Origin: CALLMM01 sp964429855
Lineage (GTDB): Bacteria; Armatimonadota; Chthonomonadetes; Chthonomonadales; CAJBBX01
Direction: 5' to 3'
DNA: 64,000 nucleotides
NCBI GenBank assembly: GCA_964429855.1
Contig: CAYSDM010000013.1
Coordinates: 1-64,000, forward strand
Under the pieces are notes generated by a model that was not told the DNA's origin, made no database searches, and saw only the letters and a list, made by a program, of their open reading frames with translations. Every line of letters starts with the position of its first letter. The stretch's first letter is position 1. Of the stretch, positions 17,408 to 27,216 are shown piece by piece. Position numbers and translations under genes: made by a program.

Positions 17408-19318
17408 ATGAGACTAAAGAGTTGGAAACAATTTTATAGGGGAATACCGTTTCTGGCGCTCTGTTTATCGGTTTCAGCCCCGGCGCAGCAGGCTTCCGTC
17501 CCGGTAAAACCCGCCTCCGACGGACTCGTCGCGCCAGTGAGAGAGACGGGTGATGGAGCCAGAGAGTTTACGGATATCTTTCTGGGTCGCAATGTCGTTG
17601 GTCCCTACCTGCTTTCCTGGAAGGGGATAGAGACAGAGAGCGAGACGATCTCACGCGGCGCAAAACGTCTGATACGTGGCGTAGACTACAAGCTGGATAT
17701 AAAAACTGGCGCGCTGACATTCTCCACGCCGTTGAAGATGCGCGAAATCGCCCGCGTGGACTATCGCATCGTGGCAGGGAAGGCGACCGCAAACGCCTCT
17801 GCGCCGCCGATTCCTCTTCAGTTCGGGCTGTTTCAGCACGGCAGCAGCGCACTCACATTCAACGCGCTCTATCGTCCGGAAACGGTCGCGCCTTTCGGAT
17901 CACAGTCGGGAAGTCCAAACGGGGCAAAAAACGGGCTGACGCTGCTCGGTTTCAACGGCAATTTACAGATGGGAACAGGCTCCTCCCTGACAGGACAGCT
18001 CTTTCTGGATGGTAGCGGAGGCAACCTCTTTGAACGAAGCGCTATGCAGTTCAGGGAGATGTCGAAGCACCGATATGGTCAGTTCTCCGCCGCCTATACC
18101 CGCGCCGGGGCGGAGTTCCAGGGCAGTCAGGAGACCGGAATACACGCGGGACGAGAGATCATCGAGGCTTCCGGCTCGATGAATGCGGTACGCGGATTCC
18201 AGGCAGCCGCCAGTTTCATGCAGACCACAGACCTTCCACTGGAGGGCAAGGGGCAGGTGGTGACCGTTCTGGGGATGCGCGTGAACGGGAAACTCGGCGC
18301 GGCGACTCGCGTACAGTACAGCCGCACGCAGACCGAAACGGAAGCCCCGGACGGCTACTCCTCCACGCGCTTCCTGAATCGCTTTCAACTTGATCAGGCG
18401 ATAAATCGGGGGACACAGGCGACCGCGCTCTTTGAGAGCAGTGTTCTCGCGACGAAGGAGAGCCACACGATTCTGCAGACCGCTTCCCTGAATATTCGTT
18501 CGCAGGTTAACGACGCGGTGAATATCAGCGGGAGTTTTCAGAATCGCCTGTCGGCAAGCGGAGCAGAGGATGCTGCAAGTCTTCGACTGGAAGCGAACCC
18601 GACACAGAAGATACGGTTCTCGGCTCAGACCGCCGATCGGTTTACGCAAAAAGGAGCCAGACGCACACGCGGCGCGCTTCTGGAGTATACTCCGTTTCCG
18701 TTGCTGTCGGTCTCCAGCGGGTTAGAGTACCGTTCCGAAAGCGGTAAAGAGGACTATTCTGGCTCATTCTCTGCTTCTGCGCGTCCGCTGCCGACTCTGG
18801 AGGTGGCCGGAGGCTTCCGACTGCGGGAAAGCTTTAATAGAGGAATCCCCGATCCCAATGCGCCCGATTCCTACGATGTGCGCCTGACTGTCGGGCTGAA
18901 CCGCAACCGAATTCGATTGACCGGCGGGTATGCGAACGATCCGGAAGACGATAAAGGCGCGATTACACGCCTGCATCGCCAGAGCATCGGGCTGCAGTCC
19001 ACGCTGGGCAATATCGAACTGGGGGGCGGCTATTCGATGGAAGAGGAGTATCTTACCGCGCGTACCAGCGAGATTATTGATCTCCGTCTGGGATGGCGGT
19101 TTGGTCGCGCCACGAGCCTGAACGCCAGCTATCGGGGTGCAATGACACGCGAGCAGAATCTATTCGGCACAGATACCTACTCTCTGATCTTCGCGCATCG
19201 AATCGGTTCACTTTTCGATCTGATGTTCAGCGGCTCGATGACCAACTACCTGAAGGATGGTCTGCTGCTGCCCAATCAGGAGTATCGGGCAGAGGCGAGA
19301 TTGGGCATTCGATTCTAA
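17408..19318 (+). CDS. Exported beta-barrel-like outer-membrane protein
   Basis: 636 residues from the ATG at 17408, which gives a clean signal peptide ending near APAQQ; the frame is open further upstream but would overlap the DUF1501 start. After a small beta domain (about 45-110; GAKRLIRGVDYKLD, then ALTFSTPL) the rest is a run of alternating polar and hydrophobic strands with many Arg, Ser and Gly turns. It ends in RLGIRF, the aromatic C terminus used for insertion by BAM. Together these suggest an outer-membrane barrel of 20 or more strands. No family could be named. It converges with the next gene with only 4 bases between them. Confidence 0.5.
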   Translation: MRLKSWKQFYRGIPFLALCLSVSAPAQQASVPVKPASDGLVAPVRETGDGAREFTDIFLGRNVVGPYLLSWKGIETESETISRGAKRLIRGVDYKLDIKTGALTFSTPLKMREIARVDYRIVAGKATANASAPPIPLQFGLFQHGSSALTFNALYRPETVAPFGSQSGSPNGAKNGLTLLGFNGNLQMGTGSSLTGQLFLDGSGGNLFERSAMQFREMSKHRYGQFSAAYTRAGAEFQGSQETGIHAGREIIEASGSMNAVRGFQAAASFMQTTDLPLEGKGQVVTVLGMRVNGKLGAATRVQYSRTQTETEAPDGYSSTRFLNRFQLDQAINRGTQATALFESSVLATKESHTILQTASLNIRSQVNDAVNISGSFQNRLSASGAEDAASLRLEANPTQKIRFSAQTADRFTQKGARRTRGALLEYTPFPLLSVSSGLEYRSESGKEDYSGSFSASARPLPTLEVAGGFRLRESFNRGIPDPNAPDSYDVRLTVGLNRNRIRLTGGYANDPEDDKGAITRLHRQSIGLQSTLGNIELGGGYSMEEEYLTARTSEIIDLRLGWRFGRATSLNASYRGAMTREQNLFGTDTYSLIFAHRIGSLFDLMFSGSMTNYLKDGLLLPNQEYRAEARLGIRF

Positions 19319-19322
19319 CCCG

Positions 19323-21923
19323 TTAAGGTTTGCCCGTTCTGATCCGGACACGATAGAGAGCCTGTTCGCCTCCCCATCCTCCCAGAAAGCCCAGTCGCGT
19401 GACAGCCCGGTTCGGCTGTGGATCCGGCGACCATGCGACTGGCTTGCCGTCGTAGAGCAGCCAGAGTCTTCCCTCTCTTCGGGAAAACTGCATGGTGTGT
19501 CGCCCCGGACTGATTCCACTGTCCTCCGCGCCTCCCTCCGCGCCGAAAATGCGAATAACCGAGCGGGCATTGCCGAAGCCTCCCAGAAACGCCACATAAT
19601 CCGTCATATTGTCCGTCTGCCTTGCCTCCGGAGTCCACGCGCCGATGTGCATATCGTTACGCGCTTCAAACTCCGCCCAGATATCAAATTCGACGGCGGG
19701 AGGGAAGTCGCGATAGAGGTAGTTTTCGCCATCTTCGCCTTTCACGAAGCGCAGCGCGCCTTCGTGATGCTGCCAGTTTCCGGAAATGTGTTTCCATTCT
19801 TTCCATTCCGGATTTTGCGTAAAGTCTATGGAAAAAACTCCGGAATCCTCTTTCAACTCTGTTGGCGCGCCGGGAGGCACCGGATTCTTCCCGACACTTT
19901 CAAGCATCCGCGCATAAAAAAGATCATATGGCTCATAGATTGAGAGCGGTTTTCCGTCTTTCGTCCAGATACTGATCGCGGCGCCGAACTCCCGACCGCC
20001 TCCCGTCCAGAACCAGAGACTCTCTCCCCTGTTTGGAATGCTGATCTCCACCACTGATGCGCCATCGGAGGAGAGACCGCTCTTCCAGTTCATTCCCGGA
20101 CATCGGTTGCCGCTGGTGGGTCGAACGATGGGAAGAGCGGTCTCCAGCGAAGGAATAATGTCGAAGGCATAGACGCTGTTTGTGGAGTAGTAACCCGCTC
20201 CCTCTCCATCCAGACCGACGGAGATTCTTTGCCAATCGCCACGCATCTCAAAGCAGGCGTAGTAAGCGTTATTATCGCAACTCTGCCTGAATGTAATCAG
20301 CGTTCCTTCGCGCTTTACTGATCCCGAAAGCGGCATCTGTCTCCATTCCTCCGGTTTGCCGTCTATCTCCGCTCTCATATTCCAGATAAAAGGCTGCCAG
20401 GGATAGAGAGGATAGGGATCGAATTCATCATTCAAACCGTCTCCATCGCTGTCGGGGTGTATCGGAGAGGGCATGATACGCGGGTAGCTTGCTTTTGTCC
20501 ATGTGGAGGAAAGAGGAGCAGGCGCCCAGGAACTGAGCATAATCTTCTTCAGGTCGTTCAGAACGCCATCGGTTTTGATCCTGCCGGGATCGCTGCCGAA
20601 CCGTTTTTCATCAAACGGAAGCCGGGGATCGTTATCCGGGATACCGTCCTCATCTCTGTCTATGACCGTGATCGTCTCGCCAAAGTGGAGGCGAAGCCAC
20701 TGAACGGGTGTCAGCATCCGATCAAAGTAGGCGATTCCGTCCCAGTGTTCGCCATGACGCCAACTGGTGTTCCATGTCCACTCTTCAAAGGTTCCATCGG
20801 GGCGTTTCTCGCGTTTTCTGGGAAAGAAGTGGTCGAAGATGATCCGATCGTTTTCGTTATTTCCAAATGAAAACGCCCCCAGCGATTCCATCTGGTGATG
20901 AAATTCATGAGTTGCAAGCCAGGCGGTGTCATCGCCTCCCAGATATTGCGATCGTGCAGGAGTGCCCTGATCCCAGCCATCAATACCGAACGTTCCCCCG
21001 CCGCTTCGATAGAACTCCCACTGACCGGCGCTGCGATTCCAGCGTCGCGTAAAAGCCTGCTCAATCTGTCCGATGTAGAGCGTCTTCTCAAAAACTGCCT
21101 GACGGTTTACGCGAGTCAGGTTGCCGGTATCCACGATGGTAAAGTCTCCTCCACCGGGAGCCGCGAAGTCTCTGCCCGGATAGCTCCGACAGACAGGCAT
21201 TCCTCGATAAAAGGCATCTGCATTCGATGGCTCTTCGCCCCATCGCTGCCAGCGATCATCTACGAAAATCTGGAAGTCGAACCAGACTCGCATACCATTA
21301 TTTATGAAGAGAAATTTCGCCGCCTCCTGATATTCGCGTCGAATTAAAGTCAGTTGTTTAGCAGACAGCTTCGAGGGCTGGCTGGCAATGACCCCTGTCG
21401 AGTCATGGGCGGAGGCAATATTGATCACGTTAGGCATCAACAGAACCTTCACAGGTACATGGATGATGGTTTTCCTGCCTCTGGGAGCCAGCGTGCTGAA
21501 ACTGAACTCTCTGCGCCATGGCTTTTCCGCACCCCAGCGAATCTCCTGTCCGGTTGGCTCCGTGCCGGGGTCGAATACGCGATAGGAGTAGCGTGTTCCG
21601 GGTTGCAAGCCGGAGAGGGTCATCCGATGGTAGTTGCGTACACCGGGAGGACCCTGGCGAATTTCCACCGTCGGTCTCTTCCACACATCCCTCTTCCGAC
21701 CATCTTTTTGAGGCGTATTGCAGGGAGCCGAACCGGGACGCAACTGAAGCCGAGTTTCGGTTGGCGTTTGCGTAAACCACTGCAGAGTCGCCGTCGTTTT
21801 TCCGATTCGCATCACCGGTCGCTCGGGATCGAACAGATCTCGCGAGTCTCCCTGAGCCATGGCGGAATGAACTGAGAGAGAGGCCAATCCGCATAATATA
21901 AGGAAACTGATAAAAAGTCGCAC
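19323..21923 (-). CDS. Large secreted HEFHH-motif protein with FN3, calcium-repeat and lectin-like parts
   Basis: 866 residues from a GTG at 21923, chosen for GGGAG upstream and a clean signal peptide (VRLFISFLILCGLASLS...AMAQ); the frame stays open further upstream. An N-terminal fibronectin/purple-acid-phosphatase-N-like domain (about 30-130; LSGLQPGTRYSYRVF) comes first. WLATHEFHHQ at about 335-344 has a zinc-protease-type HExxH; the third ligand is not evident. Two thrombospondin-3-like calcium motifs follow (DRDEDGIPDNDP, DSDGDGLNDEFDP, about 425-540). The last 170 residues resemble a concanavalin/LamG-type sandwich. Probably a surface or secreted protease-like protein; activity is inferred from one motif only. 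Confidence 0.55.
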   Translation of the reverse strand: MRLFISFLILCGLASLSVHSAMAQGDSRDLFDPERPVMRIGKTTATLQWFTQTPTETRLQLRPGSAPCNTPQKDGRKRDVWKRPTVEIRQGPPGVRNYHRMTLSGLQPGTRYSYRVFDPGTEPTGQEIRWGAEKPWRREFSFSTLAPRGRKTIIHVPVKVLLMPNVINIASAHDSTGVIASQPSKLSAKQLTLIRREYQEAAKFLFINNGMRVWFDFQIFVDDRWQRWGEEPSNADAFYRGMPVCRSYPGRDFAAPGGGDFTIVDTGNLTRVNRQAVFEKTLYIGQIEQAFTRRWNRSAGQWEFYRSGGGTFGIDGWDQGTPARSQYLGGDDTAWLATHEFHHQMESLGAFSFGNNENDRIIFDHFFPRKREKRPDGTFEEWTWNTSWRHGEHWDGIAYFDRMLTPVQWLRLHFGETITVIDRDEDGIPDNDPRLPFDEKRFGSDPGRIKTDGVLNDLKKIMLSSWAPAPLSSTWTKASYPRIMPSPIHPDSDGDGLNDEFDPYPLYPWQPFIWNMRAEIDGKPEEWRQMPLSGSVKREGTLITFRQSCDNNAYYACFEMRGDWQRISVGLDGEGAGYYSTNSVYAFDIIPSLETALPIVRPTSGNRCPGMNWKSGLSSDGASVVEISIPNRGESLWFWTGGGREFGAAISIWTKDGKPLSIYEPYDLFYARMLESVGKNPVPPGAPTELKEDSGVFSIDFTQNPEWKEWKHISGNWQHHEGALRFVKGEDGENYLYRDFPPAVEFDIWAEFEARNDMHIGAWTPEARQTDNMTDYVAFLGGFGNARSVIRIFGAEGGAEDSGISPGRHTMQFSRREGRLWLLYDGKPVAWSPDPQPNRAVTRLGFLGGWGGEQALYRVRIRTGKP

Positions 21924-22055
21924 GGTCTGCTCCCTGATAGAGGTTCTGTAATATAATCCATTACGCGGTGGATGCCGCTCGCTCCTCTCTGGTCGAGACA
22001 ACGGAAGGAAAAATACTCGTTTCAGAAGAAACAGCAAGCAGGAGGGTGTACAGAC

Positions 22056-24788
22056 TTGGACGAACAGACACCGCGCAGACAGGATCGCGAAGGAGAAGGC
22101 AGAAGGCCTCGACGCACTCGTGAATCCCGTCCCCTGAAACGCCAGTCATCCGCCTTAGAACCGAAGGGAGTGGAAAAGTCCCAGAAGGCTTCGACAGAGC
22201 CGCCTGCGCCGACAATCCCGGAGGCTCCCGTTCTTCAGATTCCTCATGCGCGTCGGCTGGATACGATCTGCCTCCTCTTAATTCTGCTGGCGACACTGAT
22301 TTTCTATGCTCCTGCGCTCTTTACTGGAAAAACTCTGCTTCCGGCGGACATCGTCCCGCTCATGCCTCCCTGGTCGGAAACCTCTCGTGAGCGTTTTCCG
22401 GAGTTTCGCGCCGCGCAGAACCAGATGCTTGGACCCATCTTTGAATACTACTCATGGCGTCACTATGCCCGTGAGCGAATCCGCCAGGGGGAGATACCGC
22501 TCTGGAACCCTTATGAACTGAGCGGAAATGTCCTTCTGGCGAACAGTCAATCCGCTGTCCTATATCCACCTAACCTGTTGCTCTATCTGTTCCCTCTGCC
22601 TTTCGGAATCAATCTGGTCACCTTCCTTCATACCCTTCTGACCGGCTGGATGATGTACGGATTGCTAAGGCTGTTGCGTCTGCACCCTATAGCCTCCCTG
22701 ACAGGCGCGTTCGTCTGGATGTTCTGCGCGCTTCAGGTAGTCTGGATGGAGTTCCAGACGCCGACGGCTGCGCTCTGCTGGCTGCCCGGCGCGCTGGCAG
22801 CCTGGGAACTGGGGAGAAGTCGAGGAAGCTGGCAGTGGTGTCTCTTCGGCTCCGGCACGGCGATCATGATGAGTCTGGTTGCCGGACACCTCCATTTTGC
22901 ATTCTATTTGGTTCTTGCCTTTGTGGTCTACGCGCTCTATCGAATCCTGTCCGATATGTTGGAGCGAGGCAAGGATCGCCCGGTTCGATGGCAGGCAGTA
23001 AAACCTGTCGGGTTGATGTGCGGCGCTCTTCTGTTCGGGATCACGCTTTCCATGGCGACGATTCTGCCTGTTCTGGAGATGGGAAGCATGAATTTCCGGG
23101 GCGTGAAAGACTACCCTTCGTCTGTTGCGCTGCGCCTGCCACCGGAAAACCTGCTGACCCTTCTGATGCCGAACCTGTATGGAAATCCGCGAGACGCCAT
23201 TGTCATCGCAGAAGATGGAAGGCTTCTGGTCGGAAACGGCTACACAGGAAAGTTCGAGTATATTGAATACGCGCACTATATCGGAATTCCCGCTCTTATC
23301 CTGACACTTTCCGGCATTTTCCTGTCGCTGCGTATCTGGCTGAGACAGAGAGGTTCCGTGACGGCAAAATCGTCCTACGCAGCCGGGAGCGCGTTCTTCC
23401 TTGCCCTGGCTGTTGTGGGTCTGCTGCTTGCGCTGGGTACGCCGATCTGCTCCATCTTCTTCTATCTGGTTCCAGGATACAAGCAGTTCAACGCAACGGC
23501 ACGCGCGCTCTGTCTCTTCTGTTTCGGAATGTCAGGCATGGCGGCGATGGGGCTGCATCTGCTGCTGACCGCGCTGGCGGATGTGGAGCGCGAGAGAAAA
23601 ATCGCTTTTCAGCTGCTGATGGCTGCCTCTTTCATCGTGCTGGCGGGAGGACTGGCGGTATTTCCCGGAATGGGACTGGTCTGGCAGCAGTTCTTCACCG
23701 ATCAGTGGTACGGCTACCTGATGGCTGACATGCAGAACATGGTTCTGTTCGGCGCGTTGACAGCGGTGTTGATTATCACGATCAAGATGACCACGAAGCT
23801 CCCTGATGCGATGACACAGACAACCATCCGCTTTCAGCCAGGACTGATCGTCTGGATACTGCCTCTCCTGTCAATGGCTGATCTGTGGACATGGGGCTAT
23901 CGTTTCAATCCGGTCACCGATCCCGCCATGCTCTACTATCCGACCGTCGCTTCCGATTTTCTTCGCTCAACCTTCCCGGATCGAGTCATCTCTCAGGAGA
24001 CGATGGGACGCGGAATCAAGAGCTTCATCGTTCCCAACTATAATGTGGTTGTCGGTTATCGCGAGGCGCAGGGAGCGAACTCCCTGCACACCAGACGCTA
24101 CCATGAGCTGATGGAGAGAACCGTTCTCTACGATGATCTATCCGGTAGAGGCGCTTTCCCCGATCCCAACACGGTGCGGATACCCTGGCGGTGGCATCCT
24201 GTTCTGGACATGCTGAATGTCCGCTACATCACAGTTGGAAAAGGGGGAATCATGACCAACAACGCTGTCAGCCGGGTTCTTAGCGCGGAGATGGATATCT
24301 GGAGAACACCTTCTCCCTGGGGAAGAGCATGGATGGCGGGAAGATCAGAGCCATTCCCCGGCGTGGAGGAGATGGTCGAGATCATGGGAAAACGCAGAAT
24401 AGCATTTCGATCTCTCCAACTCAGAGGAAACGTCTATCTGGAAACGCCGCCTCCGCCGTTAGACTGGCAGGCAGGAGAGGGAACCGTAGAGATCACCGCA
24501 TTTACGCCTCATCGAATTGAGGCGGTGTCGAACTCTCCCGGCGTGGGACTGGCAGTTTTCTCGGAGACATACTTTCCGGGATGGCGCGCCAGAGTTAACG
24601 GTCGCCCTGAAGATGTCCTCATTGCCAACTACATTCTGCGCGCCGTGCCGGTTCCTGCTGGAAACGCGCAGATTCAACTCGTCTACGACCCGACTTCGTT
24701 TCGTTTCGGGCTGTATATCACCGGTCTTTCGCTGGCAATGATGATTGCGTGCATGACCTATAGATTGACCTTCAGAAAACCACAATAG
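22056..24788 (+). CDS. YfhO-like polytopic membrane protein
   Basis: 910 residues if the TTG at 22056 is the start, favoured because GGAGGG lies nine bases before it; an ATG at 21972 lacks such a site. A charged N-terminal tail (Arg/Glu/Pro-rich, about 75 residues) precedes about 12 membrane segments. The GT-C-like opening has ADIVPLMPPW and GEIPLWNPYELSG (about residues 110-165), the signature of YfhO-type proteins. In Bacillus, YfhO glycosylates teichoic acids with lipid-linked sugar; here the substrate is unknown. A soluble C-terminal part ends with one more membrane segment. It diverges from the HEFHH gene. Confidence 0.75.
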   Translation: MDEQTPRRQDREGEGRRPRRTRESRPLKRQSSALEPKGVEKSQKASTEPPAPTIPEAPVLQIPHARRLDTICLLLILLATLIFYAPALFTGKTLLPADIVPLMPPWSETSRERFPEFRAAQNQMLGPIFEYYSWRHYARERIRQGEIPLWNPYELSGNVLLANSQSAVLYPPNLLLYLFPLPFGINLVTFLHTLLTGWMMYGLLRLLRLHPIASLTGAFVWMFCALQVVWMEFQTPTAALCWLPGALAAWELGRSRGSWQWCLFGSGTAIMMSLVAGHLHFAFYLVLAFVVYALYRILSDMLERGKDRPVRWQAVKPVGLMCGALLFGITLSMATILPVLEMGSMNFRGVKDYPSSVALRLPPENLLTLLMPNLYGNPRDAIVIAEDGRLLVGNGYTGKFEYIEYAHYIGIPALILTLSGIFLSLRIWLRQRGSVTAKSSYAAGSAFFLALAVVGLLLALGTPICSIFFYLVPGYKQFNATARALCLFCFGMSGMAAMGLHLLLTALADVERERKIAFQLLMAASFIVLAGGLAVFPGMGLVWQQFFTDQWYGYLMADMQNMVLFGALTAVLIITIKMTTKLPDAMTQTTIRFQPGLIVWILPLLSMADLWTWGYRFNPVTDPAMLYYPTVASDFLRSTFPDRVISQETMGRGIKSFIVPNYNVVVGYREAQGANSLHTRRYHELMERTVLYDDLSGRGAFPDPNTVRIPWRWHPVLDMLNVRYITVGKGGIMTNNAVSRVLSAEMDIWRTPSPWGRAWMAGRSEPFPGVEEMVEIMGKRRIAFRSLQLRGNVYLETPPPPLDWQAGEGTVEITAFTPHRIEAVSNSPGVGLAVFSETYFPGWRARVNGRPEDVLIANYILRAVPVPAGNAQIQLVYDPTSFRFGLYITGLSLAMMIACMTYRLTFRKPQ

Positions 24789-24840
24789 TAGTATCTCCTC
24801 GATCAGATGTGCGGCAGGCGACAACTGCTCGAGGGGAGAG

Positions 24841-24883
24841 CGCCCGGCTGGAGAGCCCATCCTCCAGCCGGGCGTTAATTCCT
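24841..24883 (+). terminator. Likely terminator after the YfhO-like gene
   Basis: A perfect 13-bp GC-rich stem (24841-24853 with 24862-24874, eight-base loop) is followed by TTAATTCCT, a weak T tract. Confidence 0.65.
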
Positions 24884-24924
24884 CATTTTCCGCTCTCTCG
24901 CTCCCCTTCAGCTTTTCACATGGA

Positions 24925-24954
24925 TTGACCCTGTACTTGCGCGAGTGCTATAAT
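24925..24954 (+). promoter_or_regulatory. Sigma70-type promoter of the aldolase operon
   Basis: TTGACC (24925-24930) and a perfect TATAAT (24949-24954) lie 18 bases apart. The leader of about 75 bases contains an 11-codon frame (ATG at 24996) with only a distant Shine-Dalgarno, not counted as a gene. Confidence 0.8.
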
Positions 24955-25034
24955 CCCGTTAGAGAGTCACTCTTCACAGAGGACAATAACGCCTGATGAC
25001 AGCCGCATGGAGAGTGAGTTTGAGGATATAACCT

Positions 25035-27203
25035 ATGCTGGAGTTAAAATATCTGCAAGACCTCTGGATTGACCCTGAGACAGAAGGAATGGATGATCCG
25101 GAGTTGCTGCGCTACCGATCCAATCTGTTGGGGCGAGACCTGAGAATAACCAACTTCGGAGGAGGGAATACCTCCGCGAAAGTCCCGACATTAGACCCGG
25201 TGACCGGCGAGATGGTAGAGGTACTCTGGGTGAAAGGGAGTGGCGGAGACCTCGGAACGATCAAGAGAGATGGTTTTGCCACACTATACCAGGATAAACT
25301 GCAGGGGATCAAACGACGCTATCGCGGAGTTGCATATGAAGACGAGATGGTTGATCTGTATCCGCTGTGCACATTCGGAAATAATCCCCGCGCCGCCTCC
25401 ATTGATACCCCGCTCCATGCCTTTCTTCCGTTTAACCATGTAGATCACCTGCATCCCGACTCCGCCATCGCTCTCGCCGCCTGCGCTAACGGGCAGGCGC
25501 AGGTCGAGCGTCTGTATGCGGAGACCGGAATCAAGCTGGTCTGGCTGCCCTGGAAGCGTCCAGGCTTCGAACTGGGTTTATGGCTAGAGAATGCCGTTCG
25601 GGAGAATCCGGATGCCGACGGAATTCTGCTGGCATCGCATGGGCTGTTTACCTGGGGCGGCGACTCCCGCTCCTGTTACCTGAACACGCTGCGCGTTCTG
25701 GATGCTATCGAGGGATATGTACGAAAGCGTATCGAAGCCAGAGGGGACAGGCTATTCGGCGGGGCAGTCGTCAAGACGCGAGCGGATCGCGATTCGCTGG
25801 CAAGAGCGGTCATGCCTGTTCTACGCGGAGAGATCGGCAATGTCATCGGGCACTTCTCGACCAGCGAGGTGATCGAGACCTTTGCCAACAGCCGCCGCGC
25901 TTCCGCGCTGGCCTATCAGGGAACAAGCTGCCCGGATCACTTCGTGAGAACCAAGGTGCGCCCGTTATATGTGGACTGGGATGTTCATTCCGGTGATGCG
26001 CAATCTCTGATCGCTGCCATCCGCGCTGCCATGCCCGCCTATCGCGCGGGTTACATCCAGTACTACGAGGAGAATAGAGAGCCTGATTCCCCCGCGATGC
26101 GCTCGCCCAACCCGACCGTCGCCATCGTTCCCGGCGTGGGCTTGTTCTCCTTCGGGAGAAGCAAAGCCGAAGCGCGCATTACGGGCGAGTTCTATGTCAA
26201 TGCAATCAATGTCATGGCAGGCGCAACCAGTATGGATGATCTGCCCGCTCAGGGTGATATTCCTGCAGAGCGCGTTGTGGATAACTATGTGGCTCTACCG
26301 CCAAAAGAGGCGTATAACATCGAGTACTGGCAGCTTGAAGAGGCGAAACTGCGCAGAATGCCGCCGGAGAAGGATCTGAGCCGGAAGGTCGCCGTCGTGA
26401 TCGGGGCGAGTCCGGGAATTGGCATGGCGGTTTCCGAACGGCTGGCAAAGGAGGGGGCGCATGTCGTCATTGCCGATATACGCCTGGATCTGGCGGAACA
26501 GATAGCAGACAGCCTGAAAAAAGGTTATGGAGCGGAGATAGCGGCTGCGGCGCAGGTAGACAGCACGGATCGCGCATCTCTGAGAGAAATGTTTGACTGT
26601 GTGGTGCAGCGTTTCGGTGGCGTGGATATTCTGGTGCAGGTCGCCGCCACGTTCTTCCCGCCAGACTCCTCCGGGAGGGTCACCGAAGAGCAGTGGCGTA
26701 AGACACTGGACATCAACCTGACCGCCTCCATGCTGGCTGCCGATGAAACGAACAAGGTCATGGCAGAACAGGGAACAGAAGGAAGCATCATTCTCATCAG
26801 CAGCGCCAACGCGGTGGTGGCTAAGAGAGGAAGCTGGGCTTACGACGTCAGTAAAGCCGCGCTCAATCACCTGATACGAGAGATGGCGATTGAGTTCGCC
26901 CCGAAGGTGCGCGTGAATGGAATCGCGCCAGCCAGTGTCGTGGAAGGATCGCTGCAGTTTCCAAGAGAGCGAGTCATGACTTCGCTGACGAAGTACGGAA
27001 TCGCCTTCGAGGATTCGGAGACGACAGAGGCTCTGCGTGAAAAGCTTTCAAACTATTATGCTCAGCGCACGCTTCTGAAGCGTCCTGTTACTCCTCGCGA
27101 GGTAGCAGAGGCAGTCTATCTTCTGGCTTCCCGACGGCTGGGACTGACAACCGGACATATCCTTCCCGTGGACGCCGGTTTGACGGAAGCGTTTCTACGA
27201 TAG
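25035..27203 (+). CDS. Fused rhamnulose-1-phosphate aldolase / short-chain dehydrogenase
   Basis: 722 residues. The N-terminal 440 residues are a class II aldolase with the zinc site in HAFLPFNHVDHLHPDS (about 125-140), which should split L-rhamnulose-1-phosphate into dihydroxyacetone phosphate and L-lactaldehyde. From about 448 a Rossmann dehydrogenase follows: GASPGIG (about 454-460), the catalytic Ser in LISSANAV and YDVSK (about 603). It should oxidise or reduce the lactaldehyde product. This two-domain form is known from rhamnose pathways of alphaproteobacteria and others. Rhamnose isomerase and kinase are not in the window. It leads a row of closely spaced genes. Confidence 0.88.
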   Translation: MLELKYLQDLWIDPETEGMDDPELLRYRSNLLGRDLRITNFGGGNTSAKVPTLDPVTGEMVEVLWVKGSGGDLGTIKRDGFATLYQDKLQGIKRRYRGVAYEDEMVDLYPLCTFGNNPRAASIDTPLHAFLPFNHVDHLHPDSAIALAACANGQAQVERLYAETGIKLVWLPWKRPGFELGLWLENAVRENPDADGILLASHGLFTWGGDSRSCYLNTLRVLDAIEGYVRKRIEARGDRLFGGAVVKTRADRDSLARAVMPVLRGEIGNVIGHFSTSEVIETFANSRRASALAYQGTSCPDHFVRTKVRPLYVDWDVHSGDAQSLIAAIRAAMPAYRAGYIQYYEENREPDSPAMRSPNPTVAIVPGVGLFSFGRSKAEARITGEFYVNAINVMAGATSMDDLPAQGDIPAERVVDNYVALPPKEAYNIEYWQLEEAKLRRMPPEKDLSRKVAVVIGASPGIGMAVSERLAKEGAHVVIADIRLDLAEQIADSLKKGYGAEIAAAAQVDSTDRASLREMFDCVVQRFGGVDILVQVAATFFPPDSSGRVTEEQWRKTLDINLTASMLAADETNKVMAEQGTEGSIILISSANAVVAKRGSWAYDVSKAALNHLIREMAIEFAPKVRVNGIAPASVVEGSLQFPRERVMTSLTKYGIAFEDSETTEALREKLSNYYAQRTLLKRPVTPREVAEAVYLLASRRLGLTTGHILPVDAGLTEAFLR

Positions 27204-27216
27204 AACGGGATAGGGA

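Noticed and set aside
24996..25031. 11-codon leader peptide before the aldolase gene
   Set aside because: Shine-Dalgarno is 13 bases away and there is no hairpin pair or codon run that would indicate attenuation.
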